DNA of 64,000 nt from Enoplolaimus lenunculus (GCA_030248215.1 JASANG010003160.1:122321-186320); one strand, 5' to 3'; shown: positions 46,600 to 58,332, numbered from the stretch's first letter. The notes: generated from the sequence alone by a model not told the origin. A program made the numbers and translations.

Positions 46600-47529
46600 T
46601 TATACCACTAAGTATTTTAGTAGCTGTATGTTCAAATGAGCTTGCTTTAACAGTGTGGGAATTTACAGACCAGTTGAATGGAACCGGATGATCAGTAAAC
46701 CTGGTTGAATTTTAGTCATTTCCATTGACAACCAGAAACATTATGGTCGGCTGATTCCTTAGAACTTTTAGGTAGTACTTTTTTGCAGTTTGGCAGTCTT
46801 TCAGTACGGAAAACAAAATGGTGTCACAACAACGCGAGTGATCCGGTCAAAAGTCGCCGTAACCTAGAGGCAATGAATCGAGCACCCATGTGAGCCACAA
46901 CAACCCGTCATGACGTATGTGACAAGCGACCCGTTCCTAACTCAAGTAACACTTGATGTCATATCTGCTCAATTTCTCAATTCTTTGGTATTAAATTGTA
47001 GTTCAACTGCTTTGCGATTCTTTAAGGATTAAATATGTCACTGACAGGGTGTGGCTACAAGCTCGATATATATAGGATAAATATTATATATTATATATAT
47101 TATATATTATATATTATATATGTATATATAACAAATAAACAGTTAAAAACCCTATCTACTGAAACATATAATTTTTTGACCCAAAAAATTCCCAAAATTT
47201 TGTGCCTGCGCCACATGATCCATTGAGTGATGTCCATCTTTTTCGGCAATCTTTCAAATCATAATCACTAAGTATGCTTACACCGCTGTAAAAAAGCTGT
47301 TATTTTGCAATTTGCCTAAGGTTTTGATATTTTTTGTTCATTCCTACAAATTATACTTCAGATCAGAAACGGTTGACTAATTTTTAGCTCTTAGTTCTCA
47401 TTTTATCAAATTAAATAGAATAACGGTTTACAATTTTTTTCGTTATGCATGCTTCAGATATACTTAAATGTTTTACTATTCGCAGTGTTAGTACAAGGCG
47501 CTAGAAATGAGACAAGTATTCTTCGATTC
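46600..47529. other. No gene recognised; AT tract at 47070-47130
   Basis: AT-rich, with a TATATATTATATATTATATA tract. No splice-supported coding signal. Confidence 0.35.
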
Positions 47530-47531
47530 AA

Positions 47532-47941
47532 GTGTGAGTGTATATGTCGCAGTCCAAGTCGTAATTTAGCCCAATTTTGAATTGGGCTGGTCCAGCGCGG
47601 AATTACGACTTGGGCTAGCGCAAGGCGGAATCATGTCAGATAAATCTGTGAGTTTTAACTTGGTTACTTGATAGTCGTAATCCTGCTTAATTCCACTTTA
47701 CTCAGTAAAACAAACTTACGTAGCCAATAGATGGCGATTACATAGCCAATCATAAAAAGTATTCGCATCAGCCAATCGTATTTGAGTATGGCATTAACAT
47801 AGTAACCAATCACAAGGGTTACACTTGTCGCGTAAATAGAATTACGCCGTAGGCTAACACAAGCACTAATTACGCCCTGCATCAGCCCAACTCGGAATTG
47901 GCCTAAATTACGACTTTGGCCATTGGGCTACGACATATACA
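47532..47941. mobile_element. GTATATGTCG-ended MITE
   Basis: GTATATGTCGCAGTCCAAGT then CGTAATTTAGCCCAATTTTG at the left. GGCCTAAATTACGACTTTGG and GGGCTACGACATATAC at the right. Inverted ends of about 50 bp. The interior has several GCCAATC-like motifs; the 72-codon open frame inside is not convincing. Confidence 0.75.
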
Positions 47942-48195
47942 TGTAAGCATATTTGAACCTCAGGATAGCGGTTTGTAGCGATTTTATACTGCATATATAT
48001 TTGCATAATTTTTGTTAAACTCTGTACATTTTGTACTCAGAGCCTTTACAGTTTAGTGCTATTTTGCTGATAGCATACTTTTAGTTTAGGAGCTAAGATA
48101 TAAGTGTGTAAAGATTTCTTTACCTGGCCAGCACGTTTACTCGCGGACATTTTTTCGACGCACAGGTATGATTCGCGCAAAATTGCTTTTACCCA

Positions 48196-48407
48196 CACTG
48201 TAAAAAATGGTGAGTCAAATTGACTGTCTCGGAAATCGGCTTTTCCTAGACTACACAAACTGAGTCAAATTCGACTCTACCAGAGTCAAATTCGATTCAC
48301 TATGTCGCATGTTTGACTCTGGCGGAGACTCGAATTTGACTCAGTTTGTGTAGTCAGGAAAAGCCTATTTCCGAGAGAGACAATTTGACTCCCCATTTTT
48401 TACAGTG
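48196..48407. mobile_element. GAGTC palindromic MITE
   Basis: CACTGTAAAAAATGGTGAGT to CTCCCCATTTTTTACAGTG, 212 bp. Flanked by CA on both sides. Confidence 0.88.
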
Positions 48408-48850
48408 CACGATCCGCCTTTTACCCAACAATATTTGTTCCTTGGGGTCGAAAACAAAACATCAAATTGTGCAATGTTAAGCAAGCGCGGATCCAGGGGG
48501 GTGGGGGGATTCATCCCCTCTCTATCTTCCGAGTGTATTTTTTCAGGGTTAAAATGTTACAATGCAAATTTTTGATCCGATATTTTAAAATTCCGCAGTT
48601 GAATGCAATTTTTGTTCTGATATCTCAAAATTTCACAGTTGTTAAGGGGCTTCGTCCCGAAACTGAGCACAGCTGATTTTCTATGTGCTTTGACAAGTTT
48701 TCATAATGCGTCTGGCTTCTCGCTCGCTTCGCTAGCTAGTTTGGGACTCCCACATTATCCTGGAAATTTAGGATTTTGGGAAATTGGGATATTACTCTGG
48801 AAAATTTATTTTAGCAAGTGGCTGGCTTGGCGCAACCGCACGTGAAAAGT

Positions 48851-49080
48851 AAGTCTTAGGAATATGCTTATACTACTGTTTCGGCCCTGTTCTATACATG
48901 GGCCAAAACGCTTTTAGGAATATGTTTATACTACCGTTCCGGCTCTGTTCTATACATGAGCCAAAACGCTTAGGAATATGCTTATATTACTGTTCCGGCC
49001 CTGTTCTATACATGGACCAAAACGCTTTTAGGAATATGTTTATATTACTGTTCCGGCCCTGTTCTATACATAGGTCAAAA
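48851..49080. repeat. Tandem array of TTAGGC-type MITE right ends
   Basis: Four units of about 58 bp, each with TTAGGAATATG, TTATA(C/T)TAC(T/C)GTT and CGGCCCTGTTCTATACATG-GGCC followed by AAAACGC. This is the right terminus of the GTATAGAA subfamily repeated head to tail without left arms. Confidence 0.9.
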
Positions 49081-49846
49081 GTTCCAATAGACAATTTTAA
49101 AAAGATTTTCTCTCTGTTGTCATAAGTTAGTCTTTAAGAACCTCATTGATTTGTTTTTTTTACCCAAATCTTCGGTGATCAAACAACCAAAAATATTTAC
49201 ACCGCAATTTGAAATTCCATAACCACGGCGTATTTCCACGTTTAAATATTGATACACCGGTCCGAGTTTGCCCACGAGTCGCGTGCAACCTATGAGTACG
49301 AGGCAAGTCGCGGCTACCGTTTTCGACGTCCCTTTGTGAGATAGGACCGCACCCCTCGCAAGCCGTTATTCAACCGTTCTTAGCTATTCAGATTATACAA
49401 ATTTCACCTAAAAAGTATGGTAAAGCTGATTTTAATGCCGTATCAGTAATACATACTCGGAAGGCCTTACCTTAAAGTAGGAACTGTTTTGAACCCGGAA
49501 GTAAATTGACGAGATAAATTTGCGTTTAGAGTTCACTGACCAACGGTTCGTATTCAAATGTAGATATACTGTATATATGTAGTGTAGAAATCGAATTACA
49601 GCAAACGAATGTCACACAATTTCTATAAAGACGTGCCGCAAAATTGACCACTTGACCGAACCAGAAACATGACAACTTTGAAGCTTGAATAATGGCTTAA
49701 CGAACGTTTAGTCTACGATTGATACATATGTGACATTATTGTGAACTTTGGATTTGAAATTTAAATTTCTAAACAGTTTCAAGAGGTCACATGTGAGCAG
49801 ATTGAAATTTTTCGGCGACCGGTTATTGATCATAATTGAAATTGGC
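49081..49846. other. No gene recognised
   Basis: Mixed-composition sequence without domain, splice or repeat signature. Confidence 0.3.
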
Positions 49847-50341
49847 GGCCACTGTAAAGATCAAGGGCGGAACGTTTTTCTGTGGGACTGCAATAGAGTA
49901 AGCTTAAGCTTTTGGATTATTTTTTGCTTGGTTTAGGCTTAGGCTTAGGATTAGGAATATGCTCATTGTTACGCTTAGACTTAGGTTAGGTTTAGGCTTA
50001 GGCTTAGGTTTAGGAATATGCTCATTGTTACGCTTATGTTTAGGTTTAGGAATATGCTCATTGTTACGCTTAGGCTTAGGTTAGGCTTAGGCTTAGAAAT
50101 ACGCTTATAATACACTGTACAAAATGGGGATTCAATTGACTCTCTCGGAAACTGGCTTTTCCTGACTACACAAACTGAGTCCAATTTGACTCCGCCAGAG
50201 TCAACAGTGAATCGAATTTGACTCTGGCGGAGTCAAATTTGACTCAGTTTGTGTAGTCAGCAGAAGCCTGTTTCCGAGAGCGTCAATTTGACTCCCCATT
50301 TTTTACAGTGTACTGTTCAGCCCCTGTTGTTTACATTGGCC
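49847..50341. mobile_element. TTAGGC-type MITE hosting a GAGTC MITE
   Basis: Ends GGCCACTGTAAAGATCAAGG and CCCCTGTTGTTTACATTGGC-C. Flanks AAATTGGC and AAATTGGT match at 7 of 8. The interior has several GCTTAGGCTTAGG and GGTTTAGGAATATGCTCA units. A GAGTC MITE (50113-50310) splits its right arm. Confidence 0.9.
50113..50310. mobile_element. GAGTC palindromic MITE, nested
   Basis: CACTGTACAAAATGGGGATT to CTCCCCATTTTTTACAGTG, flanked by TA on both sides. Removing it with one TA restores the ATAATACTGTTC typical of the host element, so TA is the target duplication. Confidence 0.92.
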
Positions 50342-50704
50342 AAATTGGTTATAGCGGTTAGCAGAAGCAGATATCAAAGCGGCTGTAATGATTTCACTTG
50401 ATGGCATGACGAAAACGAGCCATACTGCAGAAAATTTCCTTGCAAATCAAAGGGTATTAAAAATTTGCCATTGTATAAAACTGATTACTATTTGTACAGA
50501 CTCTGTAAATCGCTCCGTCACAGTTGCGGCAAGGGGTGAACTGTTCAACCGCCATGCCTGGCTGCACTTTGGACCATTCAGCGAAATAGAAACCGTATTT
50601 TAGGGTGACCGCTCGCACAATCACAATCCGTAGTCAATTAATCACAGACCTTAACAAATATATCGTCTATACTGAATATAGGTGTGATGTTAATAATTTT
50701 TACA

Positions 50705-50990
50705 GCGCCGGCGTCCGGCGGCATTTGTCGGCGTCCGGCGGTATCCGGCGGCATTTGGCGGCGTCCGGCGGCGTCCGGCGGCATTTGTCGGCGTCCGGCG
50801 GTATCCGGCGGCATTTGGCGGCGTCCGGCGGCGTCCGGCGGCATTTGTCGGCGTCCGGCGGCATCCGGCGGCATTTGGTGGCGTCCGGCGGTATCCGGCG
50901 GCATTTGGCGGCGTCCGGCGGCGTCCGGCGGTATTTGGCGTCGTCCGGCGGCATTTGGCGGCGTCCGGCGGCGTGTGTCGGCACGCGGCG
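50705..50990. repeat. GC-rich minisatellite, 10-bp units in 60-bp higher order
   Basis: Units GCGTCCGGCG, GCATTTGTCG, GTATCCGGCG and GCATTTGGCG recur with a 60-bp period for about 285 bp. It keeps several frames on both strands free of stops (169 codons plus strand, 127 minus strand), which follows from the repeat and does not indicate genes. Confidence 0.93.
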
Positions 50991-51237
50991 AAGTCAAAGA
51001 AGGTTTCATGTTTTCGTTCAATGGTACTTAATCACAGTTAACTCTGGCTTAAAACCAACGCAAAACAAGTGTTCCTATACTGAAGTGTTGTCAGCAACTG
51101 TTTTTTGTATTTAGCGTCCTTGCATGCCATACGATGCTGGTTTTATTATTATTTTTGTTTTAATAAAAATCATGAAAACGGATGCATGGAAGTTTTAATT
51201 TTTTGAACTTTTGCCTTTATGATGCGTTCAAGATGTA

Positions 51238-51426
51238 TACAGGGACGGAGCAGCCACCACCCACCCATTTGGGGGGCACACCAAAACGGGACCCCCCCAA
51301 CTGTAAAGAGGCACCCCTACACTAACCAGATTTTAAACAAAAATTGAAAAGTATTTTAAACATCGCAAGGGGCACCATCCAGAAATTTTGATGGAGACCA
51401 TCATCGTCTGCTACGGCGCTGTCGAC
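51238..51426. repeat. AGGGACGGAGCAGCC repeat
   Basis: ACAGGGACGGAGCAGCCACC at the left, CTGCTACGGCGCTGTC at the right, with C-rich CACCCC blocks. Probably related to the copies at 20802 and 57637. Confidence 0.45.
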
Positions 51427-51650
51427 CTCTGTTATTTCATCGCCCAGTTTGTGGATTTGTAACCAGCCATGATCAGCCCCGGTATAGGACTTACGTTAAA
51501 GTTTGGTGTGGACTTTTCCTCAACTTATTACGAATTTACGAATTAGCTATGACTTCAGTGGATAACTGAGAAGATTTGTACTTTCGCTTGGTGAAATGAC
51601 ACTTGCTGTTTCATCTCCAAACGTACATTTATTGTTTTTGTATTAAAAAT

Positions 51651-51922
51651 GGCCTCGTGTAAAGATCATTGGCGGAACGTTTTTTGTGTGAGCGTAGAAC
51701 AGAGATAAGCTTACGCTTTTGGACTAATTTTTTTGATTGGCTGAGGCTTAGGCTTATGCTTAGGAATATGCTCATTTTTAGGTTTAGCATTTTTACGTTT
51801 AGGCTTTATGCTTAGGCTTATGCTTAGGAATATGCTCATACTTACGTTTAGGCTTAGGCTTAGGCTTTGGCTTAGGAATACGGTTATAATACTGTTCCGC
51901 ACTTGTTCTTAATACATTGGCC
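51651..51922. mobile_element. TTAGGC-type MITE
   Basis: GGCCTCGTGTAAAGATCATT at the left, TTCTTAATACATTGGCC at the right. The interior has several CTTAGGCTTATGCTTAGG and GGCTTAGGCTTTGGCTTAGG units. The 8-bp duplication is not certain. Confidence 0.88.
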
Positions 51923-52234
51923 GAAAAATGTAATGAAAGAACACCAGCGTTTTTTTTCAAAACCTCAGGATTATAAAAAAGCGTTTAGCGTATAAATAAA
52001 CCCTCATCAGTGGAATTAATTTATATTTTATGGCATTTTTGTGATATTTATCAAGAATCACAGTCTCGTTCATTAATATGATCAATACCACAGTAGAATG
52101 GCATATATCATTTTTAGTAGATAATATTTTATCGGCTATTATTTCCTGGTTATGAAACAGTGAATCAGGAATGTAGCCAGTGCCTAACATTTTTAAGAGG
52201 GTCATACAGATGGTTTCGCATGACTTATCAGTAC

Positions 52235-52410
52235 GGGACTGTAGCCAAAGAGGGATCAGGGGGGAAAGTCTCTGCCCCCGTTGAAAAAGTTCCCACCCTC
52301 CCAGAACATTCTCAAGAGCCTTATTTGTAAGTCATCGAAACCTCTTGTATGCCCCTGTAGAACAATTTTACCTCCACCCTAGCGAGGAGAGTTGGCAACA
52401 GATCTGTACC
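52235..52410. mobile_element. GGGCCCGTAGCC-type repeat
   Basis: GGGACTGTAGCCAAAGAGGG to GCGAGGAGAGTTGGCAAC with TTTGTAAGTCATCGAAACC inside. Confidence 0.65.
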
Positions 52411-52432
52411 AGCAGGAAGTGCCGCATTGAAC

Positions 52433-52601
52433 AGGGGTGCGGGCTTCGACCCAAACTCTAGGATGGGATCGCCAAACTCGCGAGCGAGAAGCCAGTCGCA
52501 GTTTAAAACCGGCAGATTTTGTTTCAACCGGTTAATCGGGCCCATTTAGGGGCGGGCCCTTCATGTAAGGTATGGGTGCCGGTAGCTCCGGCCCTGCCAG
52601 C
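52433..52601. mobile_element. AGGGCCGGAGTAGCC repeat, inverted copy
   Basis: AACTCGCGAGCGAGAAGCC, TTTTGTTTCAACCGGTTAAT and GGTAGCTCCGGCCCTG are the reverse complement of blocks at 20802-20990. An (ATT)n tract of about 30 bp lies at 52772-52802. Confidence 0.6.
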
Positions 52602-52768
52602 AGGATTATAATTTTTATGGATGTGCTTAATTTTCCCGGTGACCTAAGACCATTCACTGCCTCTGGGTACGGGAAAGTAGGAAATGCGTCCTCAAATGAA
52701 GACACAATTTTGTTATTATATACGATATACCTACCTGCTTCTTTAGGTGTTTCAAATAATAAAGATCG

Positions 52769-52802
<34 letters not shown>

Positions 52803-52924
52803 TCAACCAATAATTGACTCAAAAAGTTGGTTCGTTTTGAACTGAAACACACATATCAATTATTGAACTGCAGGCAGCATAAATATGTAGACGTTTTCAC
52901 AGTTGAAAGAGAATCAGTGGAAAC

Positions 52925-53412
52925 AGCCCTGCAACCAAGAATGGTTTGTACAGGAACCAGAATCTGTACTGAGGGAGACAGGTGAACGAACCTGTTCAAT
53001 TCCGATTCTGGCTAAAAATTCCGGCAAAATTTGACTTCCGATACCGATTTCGACTGACTGCTGTTCCGCTGCCGATTATGATTTTTCGGTTATGAGTTTT
53101 TAAGATGGTTGAACGTTAGATTTTGCTTGTTTCGTTTTGTTTCGTTCACTTGCAATTACTTTGTTGGTTTTTTCTTAGCAAACATTGCGAGTTGTTACGT
53201 GTATTCCGTCAGCTATATAAACAATTTTTACTAAAACTGTGAACAGTAACAAAAACAGGCATACTGCAACAAAAGTTAAAAGTCATACACCGTTAACGTT
53301 TTAATAGAATTACTAAAACTTGATTTCGAGTCCGATTCTGATTCTGGTTCCGACAGAAAAATTTGATTCCGATTCCGCTTCCGACAAATTCTAGTTCCGG
53401 TTGGAACCCTGA
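52925..53412. repeat. CCGATTCCGATTC-rich palindromic repeat
   Basis: CCGATTCTGGCTAAAAATTC..GACTTCCGATACCGATTTCG at the left. CGAGTCCGATTCTGATTCTG and TTGATTCCGATTCCGC at the right, around an AT-rich centre. Outer GCCCTGCAACC and GGTTGGAACCCTG may be the ends. Confidence 0.5.
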
Positions 53413-54060
53413 AAAATATATATGTGTAGCATTCCAGTTTTAATTATATAGTAATAAATTTTTGCAGTCGAAACCAGCACTATAATGAAATCTTGCTGTG
53501 TAGGTTTGCGAACGCATTGTAAGCACCTGTTTGCCATCGCTATATTGAAACCAGACATTTTGCTTCGCTGCACGATTTTGGCGATGCATGTGAATATTGT
53601 AAATGCGCAGTTCCCAGCTAATCCTATTGGCACCAAATGGATTCTTACAAAACTAGCACCGTCATTCTTCAACGGTTATATAGCACAATTAACCGTTAGC
53701 TTGAGGTCGAGTAAAATTCAACCTACGAACGGTGAGCTTCACAAAGTATACAGGGTCAACAATATAAAGAAGTGACACGGTGATGAAAAACAGAATTCAG
53801 TTTAGAAATAAGATTTTGAACAATTTTCAATTCCGGATTATTGAATCGTATTTTAATTTGTCAGAATGATACGAAAGTTTCCACCACAGTGTCACGTCTT
53901 ATTGTGGGCCATGCATTAGCACACCGTTTTTGGACATAAAGTACTATAATTCTATGAAAAAAATACCAGGGTTGCTATAGCAGTTCGCTTGTTTGATGAC
54001 TTATTACTAAACTGACCATATGTGCTATACACATTTGAAAATAACCGGCTTAACAACGAC
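53413..54060. other. No gene recognised
   Basis: Open frames of 93 and 96 codons overlap on opposite strands (53391-53672, 53485-53775), but neither shows a recognisable motif. Confidence 0.3.
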
Positions 54061-54203
54061 GGTCCATGTTACTTTAAGGGGCATCCAGGTTTGTGGTGGG
54101 TTCATAAAAGAGTAGGTTTAGATTCCAGATTACATTTTTTTCTTAGGCTTAGGCTTAGGAATACATTTAATCTACTGTTACGCCCCTTAAAGTAACATTG
54201 GCC
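54061..54203. mobile_element. TTAGGC-type MITE, GTTACTTTAAGG subfamily, short
   Basis: Ends GGTCCATGTTACTTTAAGGG and CCCCTTAAAGTAACATTGGC-C. Flanks ACAACGAC and AAAACGAC match at 7 of 8. Only GCTTAGGCTTAGG remains inside, so this is the shortest copy with both ends. Confidence 0.9.
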
Positions 54204-54539
54204 AAAACGACACTCGCAGTTGTAGCTATGTGATTTTTCTGTCAGCGTTTGATACTGAGTTGAATCAAACCTACTAATTCGATATAACAGCAGTGTACCA
54301 TATGTTGCTGATACTCGTGATTCTCAGGCGCCTTTACGTATCGATAATTAGTTGTTTTTATGTCTGCAATAAGTGTTTTCGCGAAATAAGCTTCAAAACC
54401 AAATTTATTCCTACGATCTATACGCCGTTCAATACATTTTTTTAATGTTGATGGTTAAGAGTATAAGCTTGTTTTAAGCTACGCGAGTTTTCTCCAATTT
54501 GCAGATGTAGACACCTCACTTCAGCATTTATTAGCGATA

Positions 54540-54884
54540 CTGGCTGGGTTTGTGAAATCTTACTTAAGTATTTACTTAAGTTACACTAAAGTAATTACTT
54601 ATGTCGCCAGTTTTAAGTAAATACTTTAGTTTTCTTGCAAAAACAAACAAACGCCAAATATCGAGCCATTGTCATAACAAGAAAGTAATAGATTTGCTTT
54701 ATATTGAAAAGGGACCAATAGCCTACAATTTCAATTCGACCAAGGTTATGCATGAATGATAAATTTGTTATCTATCAAATTATGTCAGCGACATAAGTAT
54801 TTACTTAAACTTAAACACGCTTTTAAAAACAACAAAATGGTTGCGTAATTACTTACCACTTAGATTTTGGAAACCCAACCACTG
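54540..54884 (+). mobile_element. GGCTGGGTTTCCGAAATC / ACTTAAG MITE, copy 2
   Basis: CTGGCTGGGTTTGTGAAATC to TTTTGGAAACCCAACCACTG, with an ACTTAAGTATTTACTTAAG palindrome and CAAACGCCAAATATCG inside. Confidence 0.8.
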
Positions 54885-56140
54885 TTATTTATTCATTATT
54901 GTTAATTTTGACATCTTTTATGCATTTATTTGTATTAATAAGTATGAACATTGCAATTACGTAAATTAATCACAATAGTTGGTGCCGGAATCTCGAGTTG
55001 AAATTTCAACTTGCAGTTGAATCTGTGTTAAAATTGTAAACATTCATTATTGAAAAGGTGAAAAAATACGGGTTGTGGAGATTTTGTGACGAGTAGCAAT
55101 TTATGAACAAACAACATTTAATATAAACCAAGAGTTGGGTCAACCTTTTAAGGTCAATTTTCAATTTGAGATAATGGTCTTTGATAAGAATTAATAGCTA
55201 AATTTACAACTTAGCTTCATCTTGTTTCAAATAAATGCCATGATCCTGAATATATTTACCGTTCTCAGTAAATCGCACAAAAAATCACTCTTGTACACTT
55301 TCCATAGTATTTGCTCACTAAAAATATACTTAAAATTAAGTAAAACTGTTGGCGAATTAAGTGCCGGCTTTACTTACTACGGTGCTTGGCAAAGTTTTAC
55401 TTAATTTTAAGCAAACACAAAATCTTTAGCTTTACATTTACTTAATTAATCAGGAAATGACAGCAGTAGTTTTACTTATTTACATTAAGCAAAAATTTAT
55501 TCAATATTTAGTACACTTATACTTAAAAAAGTTAGTAAAATGTAACTATAGTATTTTAAGTAGAGTGTTTTTACAGAGTATAAGGATAGATCTTAAACGT
55601 AGGCGTACAGGGAGACTTAGGCAAAAAGTTTAGTATATGTTTAGGTTTAGGCATCATTAACCTATTAAACAGCATAGGAAAGCGTACAAAACCGACTAAG
55701 GTTCCCGGGTTGAGTTTGTTTAACTGCAATCCAACGCAATACGCTAGTTTTAGACGCATCTTGTACAGAGTTTAGCTTGATTTATGAAAGATTCGTTTGA
55801 TTGCACACATTATTTGTTTTTTGCATTCGCTAGCATCAGCCGCTGCGTACACAATGTGTCTTAGCCATACGATCCAGACAGTCTGTATAAACGAATCGGC
55901 GTATTTTCATCTACGCTAAACAAATATTTCTGTTCCGGTCTAAAACACGCAAAATTAGCCAGCCACACGATGAAAGCAAAGCAGCTCGTCGTAGCAAACG
56001 CTGTCAGTGTCTTCGTTTTGTCTTTTGCTCACATTTTTTGTTTTGTTTTCGCTACTCAGTCTCAACTTTAGATATAGAAATGATAGATTTTCATGAGACA
56101 TTCTCGTCGACAACTAACGTTGATTTATCGATTAATCTCG
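54885..56140. other. No gene recognised
   Basis: AT-rich. 55300-55570 has several TTACTTAATTTTAAG-like stretches resembling the ACTTAAG family but without ends. Confidence 0.3.
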
Positions 56141-56316
56141 GGCAGGCCTGTAGCCAGCTCATCTGGCTTGGGGGACTCAGAAATTTTTTAGGAGGGGCAT
56201 TCAAGCGTTTTTTAATGACTTACACGCAAGATTGAAAATTTGCTACGGGGCTAAAATTTTTCCTGGGAGGCTTAGCTACCAACCTGCCCCCCTTGTCTAC
56301 GGAGCCGATCTCGGGC
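56141..56316. mobile_element. GGGCCCGTAGCC-type repeat, inverted
   Basis: GGCAGGCCTGTAGCCAGCTC, TTTTTAATGACTTACACGCA and CCTGCCCCCCTTGTCTACGG-AGCC, the reverse orientation of the copy at 31164. Confidence 0.65.
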
Positions 56317-56479
56317 CAATCTGTGGTTATAATTTTGAGATTTTATAAACAATTTTTGATTCATTATATGCTTGGGCCAACACAGATGCCTTTTGCTAAT
56401 ATCAAGAGTGGATAATCGCTATTTAACAAGAGTATGCAACTGGGCACATTAGTACCCTGATAAACACTTAAATTTAAAA

Positions 56480-57228
56480 TGGCTGGGTTTCCGAAATCTT
56501 ACTTATTTACTTAAGTTATACGTAAGTAATTACTTTAGCTGACGACTTAAGTAAATACTTAAATTTCGAGCAAAATCAAGTAAACGCCGAATGCCAGCCA
56601 TTGTAATAAGAATTAGTTTGCTTTATATTAAGAAGACACCGTATGTCTACAATTTCAATTAGACTAAGGTTAGTTTTCCCGAGCGGTTAATTTGGAATCT
56701 ATCAGATTTCAGCGGCTTTAGTATTTACATAACTTGAGTACGGTTTTAAAAACGGCAAAATCGTTAAGTAGTACGCACATATTGTATTAACCCGAATAAG
56801 AGGGAGCAGTCCGTATCCCTAATAAGAGTCCGTAAGCGGATAGAGTCCTTAAACCTTAAATATAGTCAATAAATGTCAATTATCCCTAATTGTAGCGCAT
56901 AAATGACTCCAGGTCCAAATAATTTGACTTCGAAACTTTAAAGCGTACTTAAGTTTTGAAAGTACATTCCAACGTATAACCTTGCATTATCGCTCAAGCT
57001 ATTGACACATCACAAACAAACATTTAATTCAACGATAGTTGCAGTTCCGGATATATATCAGTAACGAAGGGTGGCGGAGCGTGGGTTAAAAATAGATAAC
57101 AGCCCGTAACCGAATAACAAGGGGGGTACCCTCTAGAGAGGCCAGATAAATATCAACCCCCCTCTTATTCGGGTCAATACAGTAAGTACTAAGTCGTACT
57201 TAAGTAGGATTTCAGAAACCCAACCAGT
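56480..57228 (+). mobile_element. ACTTAAG MITE, copy 3, hosting another MITE
   Basis: TGGCTGGGTTTCCGAAATCT to GGATTTCAGAAACCCAACCA-GTG. A GACCCGAATAAGAGGG MITE (56782-57182) is inserted near its right end. Confidence 0.85.
56782..57182 (-). mobile_element. TA-inserting GACCCGAATAAGAGGG MITE, nested, full length
   Basis: TTGTATTAACCCGAATAAGA to CTTATTCGGGTCAATACAG, flanked by TA (56780-56781, 57183-57184). 401 bp, complete, in inverted orientation relative to the copy at 19213. Confidence 0.92.
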
Positions 57229-57636
57229 GTAGTTTAAAATTCACGAAGTTTAGATTAAACTAATAATATGTCAGATTTCAAATAAGTTCAAGAGTACTAC
57301 GCTATACCAGTTAATTTTACAAGTTAGCTTACTACTGCTAAATTATCTTAAGCTTACTTTTAGTTCAACTTTGTAGAGAATAAATTTTAGTAATTTTTTT
57401 GGTAAATTTTTTTGAAAATTAATTTATGGTAAATATTTGACTTTAAAGAATGTCGTTTTGAAGTTAAAGGTGTTTCACACTTTCGGATCAAAGCAAAGTC
57501 GCTGCGATGGTTGAAAAGTTTGTGGATCGTTTCTCGGTCTATAGACTGCAATTTTTAGATTTTTGTCCGCTGCAGTCTACGTATTAGAAAAAATTAATAG
57601 AAACGACAGTATTGCTCACTAATTTATATCTGCGAT

Positions 57637-57849
57637 ACAGGGCCGAAGCAGCCGCCCCCATATCCTTCCATTTGAGGGGACCCCACCCCTAAAGGGGCCC
57701 CCACCCTAACCGGTTGAAACAAAAACCGCCGAAGTTTTCAAATGCGTCTGGCTTGTAGCTCGTTTCACTCGCGAGTTTGAGAGAGCTCCCACTCTGAAAT
57801 TTAGGGTCGGGGGAACCCCCACCTCCAAGCCTTGTCCGGCACTGTCTAC
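57637..57849. mobile_element. AGGGCCGGAGTAGCC repeat, copy 2
   Basis: CAGGGCCGAAGCAGCCGCCC to TTGTCCGGCACTGTCTAC, with ACCGGTTGAAACAAAAACCG shared with the copy at 20802. Confidence 0.7.
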
Positions 57850-58332
57850 AAACATATATTATATATTAATCAAGCAAATACTACAAACTTTGATTATTGC
57901 AAATTTATTTCTCGCAGTAGGTTATTATTGAAGTTCAACTGAATTGTTAGTTTCAATCGGTTTAGGCTATTTCGGTCAATTTGGCTTGAAAATAATCATT
58001 ACCACGCGGTTAAATTACATCAGTGAAAGCGGAATCAAAGTTGCTGCTCGTCTTAGTAATAGCAATATTTTTCATACTTGAAAAGTACATGAGACAGTTT
58101 GATTAATTACTGCACCAACAAAAAAATGATAGCGCTGGCAAGTCCCTTGCCGGGTCAACTGGCTAGTGGGATAATAAGAGTTAAGGAACACGGGGGTATG
58201 GGTCTCATAGGAGGAGCTTAAATTATTTCTAGCCTGACTCCATCTGCGCGAGGGTTCGTATCGTTGAATATTTTTTATTCTTTAGGCCCAATATAAGTTG
58301 ACTTTATTCAATGGTCAAAGTACAATCGTCTA

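Noticed and set aside
47664-47882. Hydrophobic 72-codon open frame
   Set aside because: It lies wholly inside a MITE and has no support beyond being open.
50605-51114. 169-codon repeat protein gene
   Set aside because: The frame is open because the 30-bp periodicity has no stops; the opposite strand is equally open and no splice or start context supports a gene.
53391-53775. Overlapping opposite-strand frames of 93 and 96 codons
   Set aside because: No similarity recognised, no splice context, and the minus-strand one overlaps a palindromic repeat.
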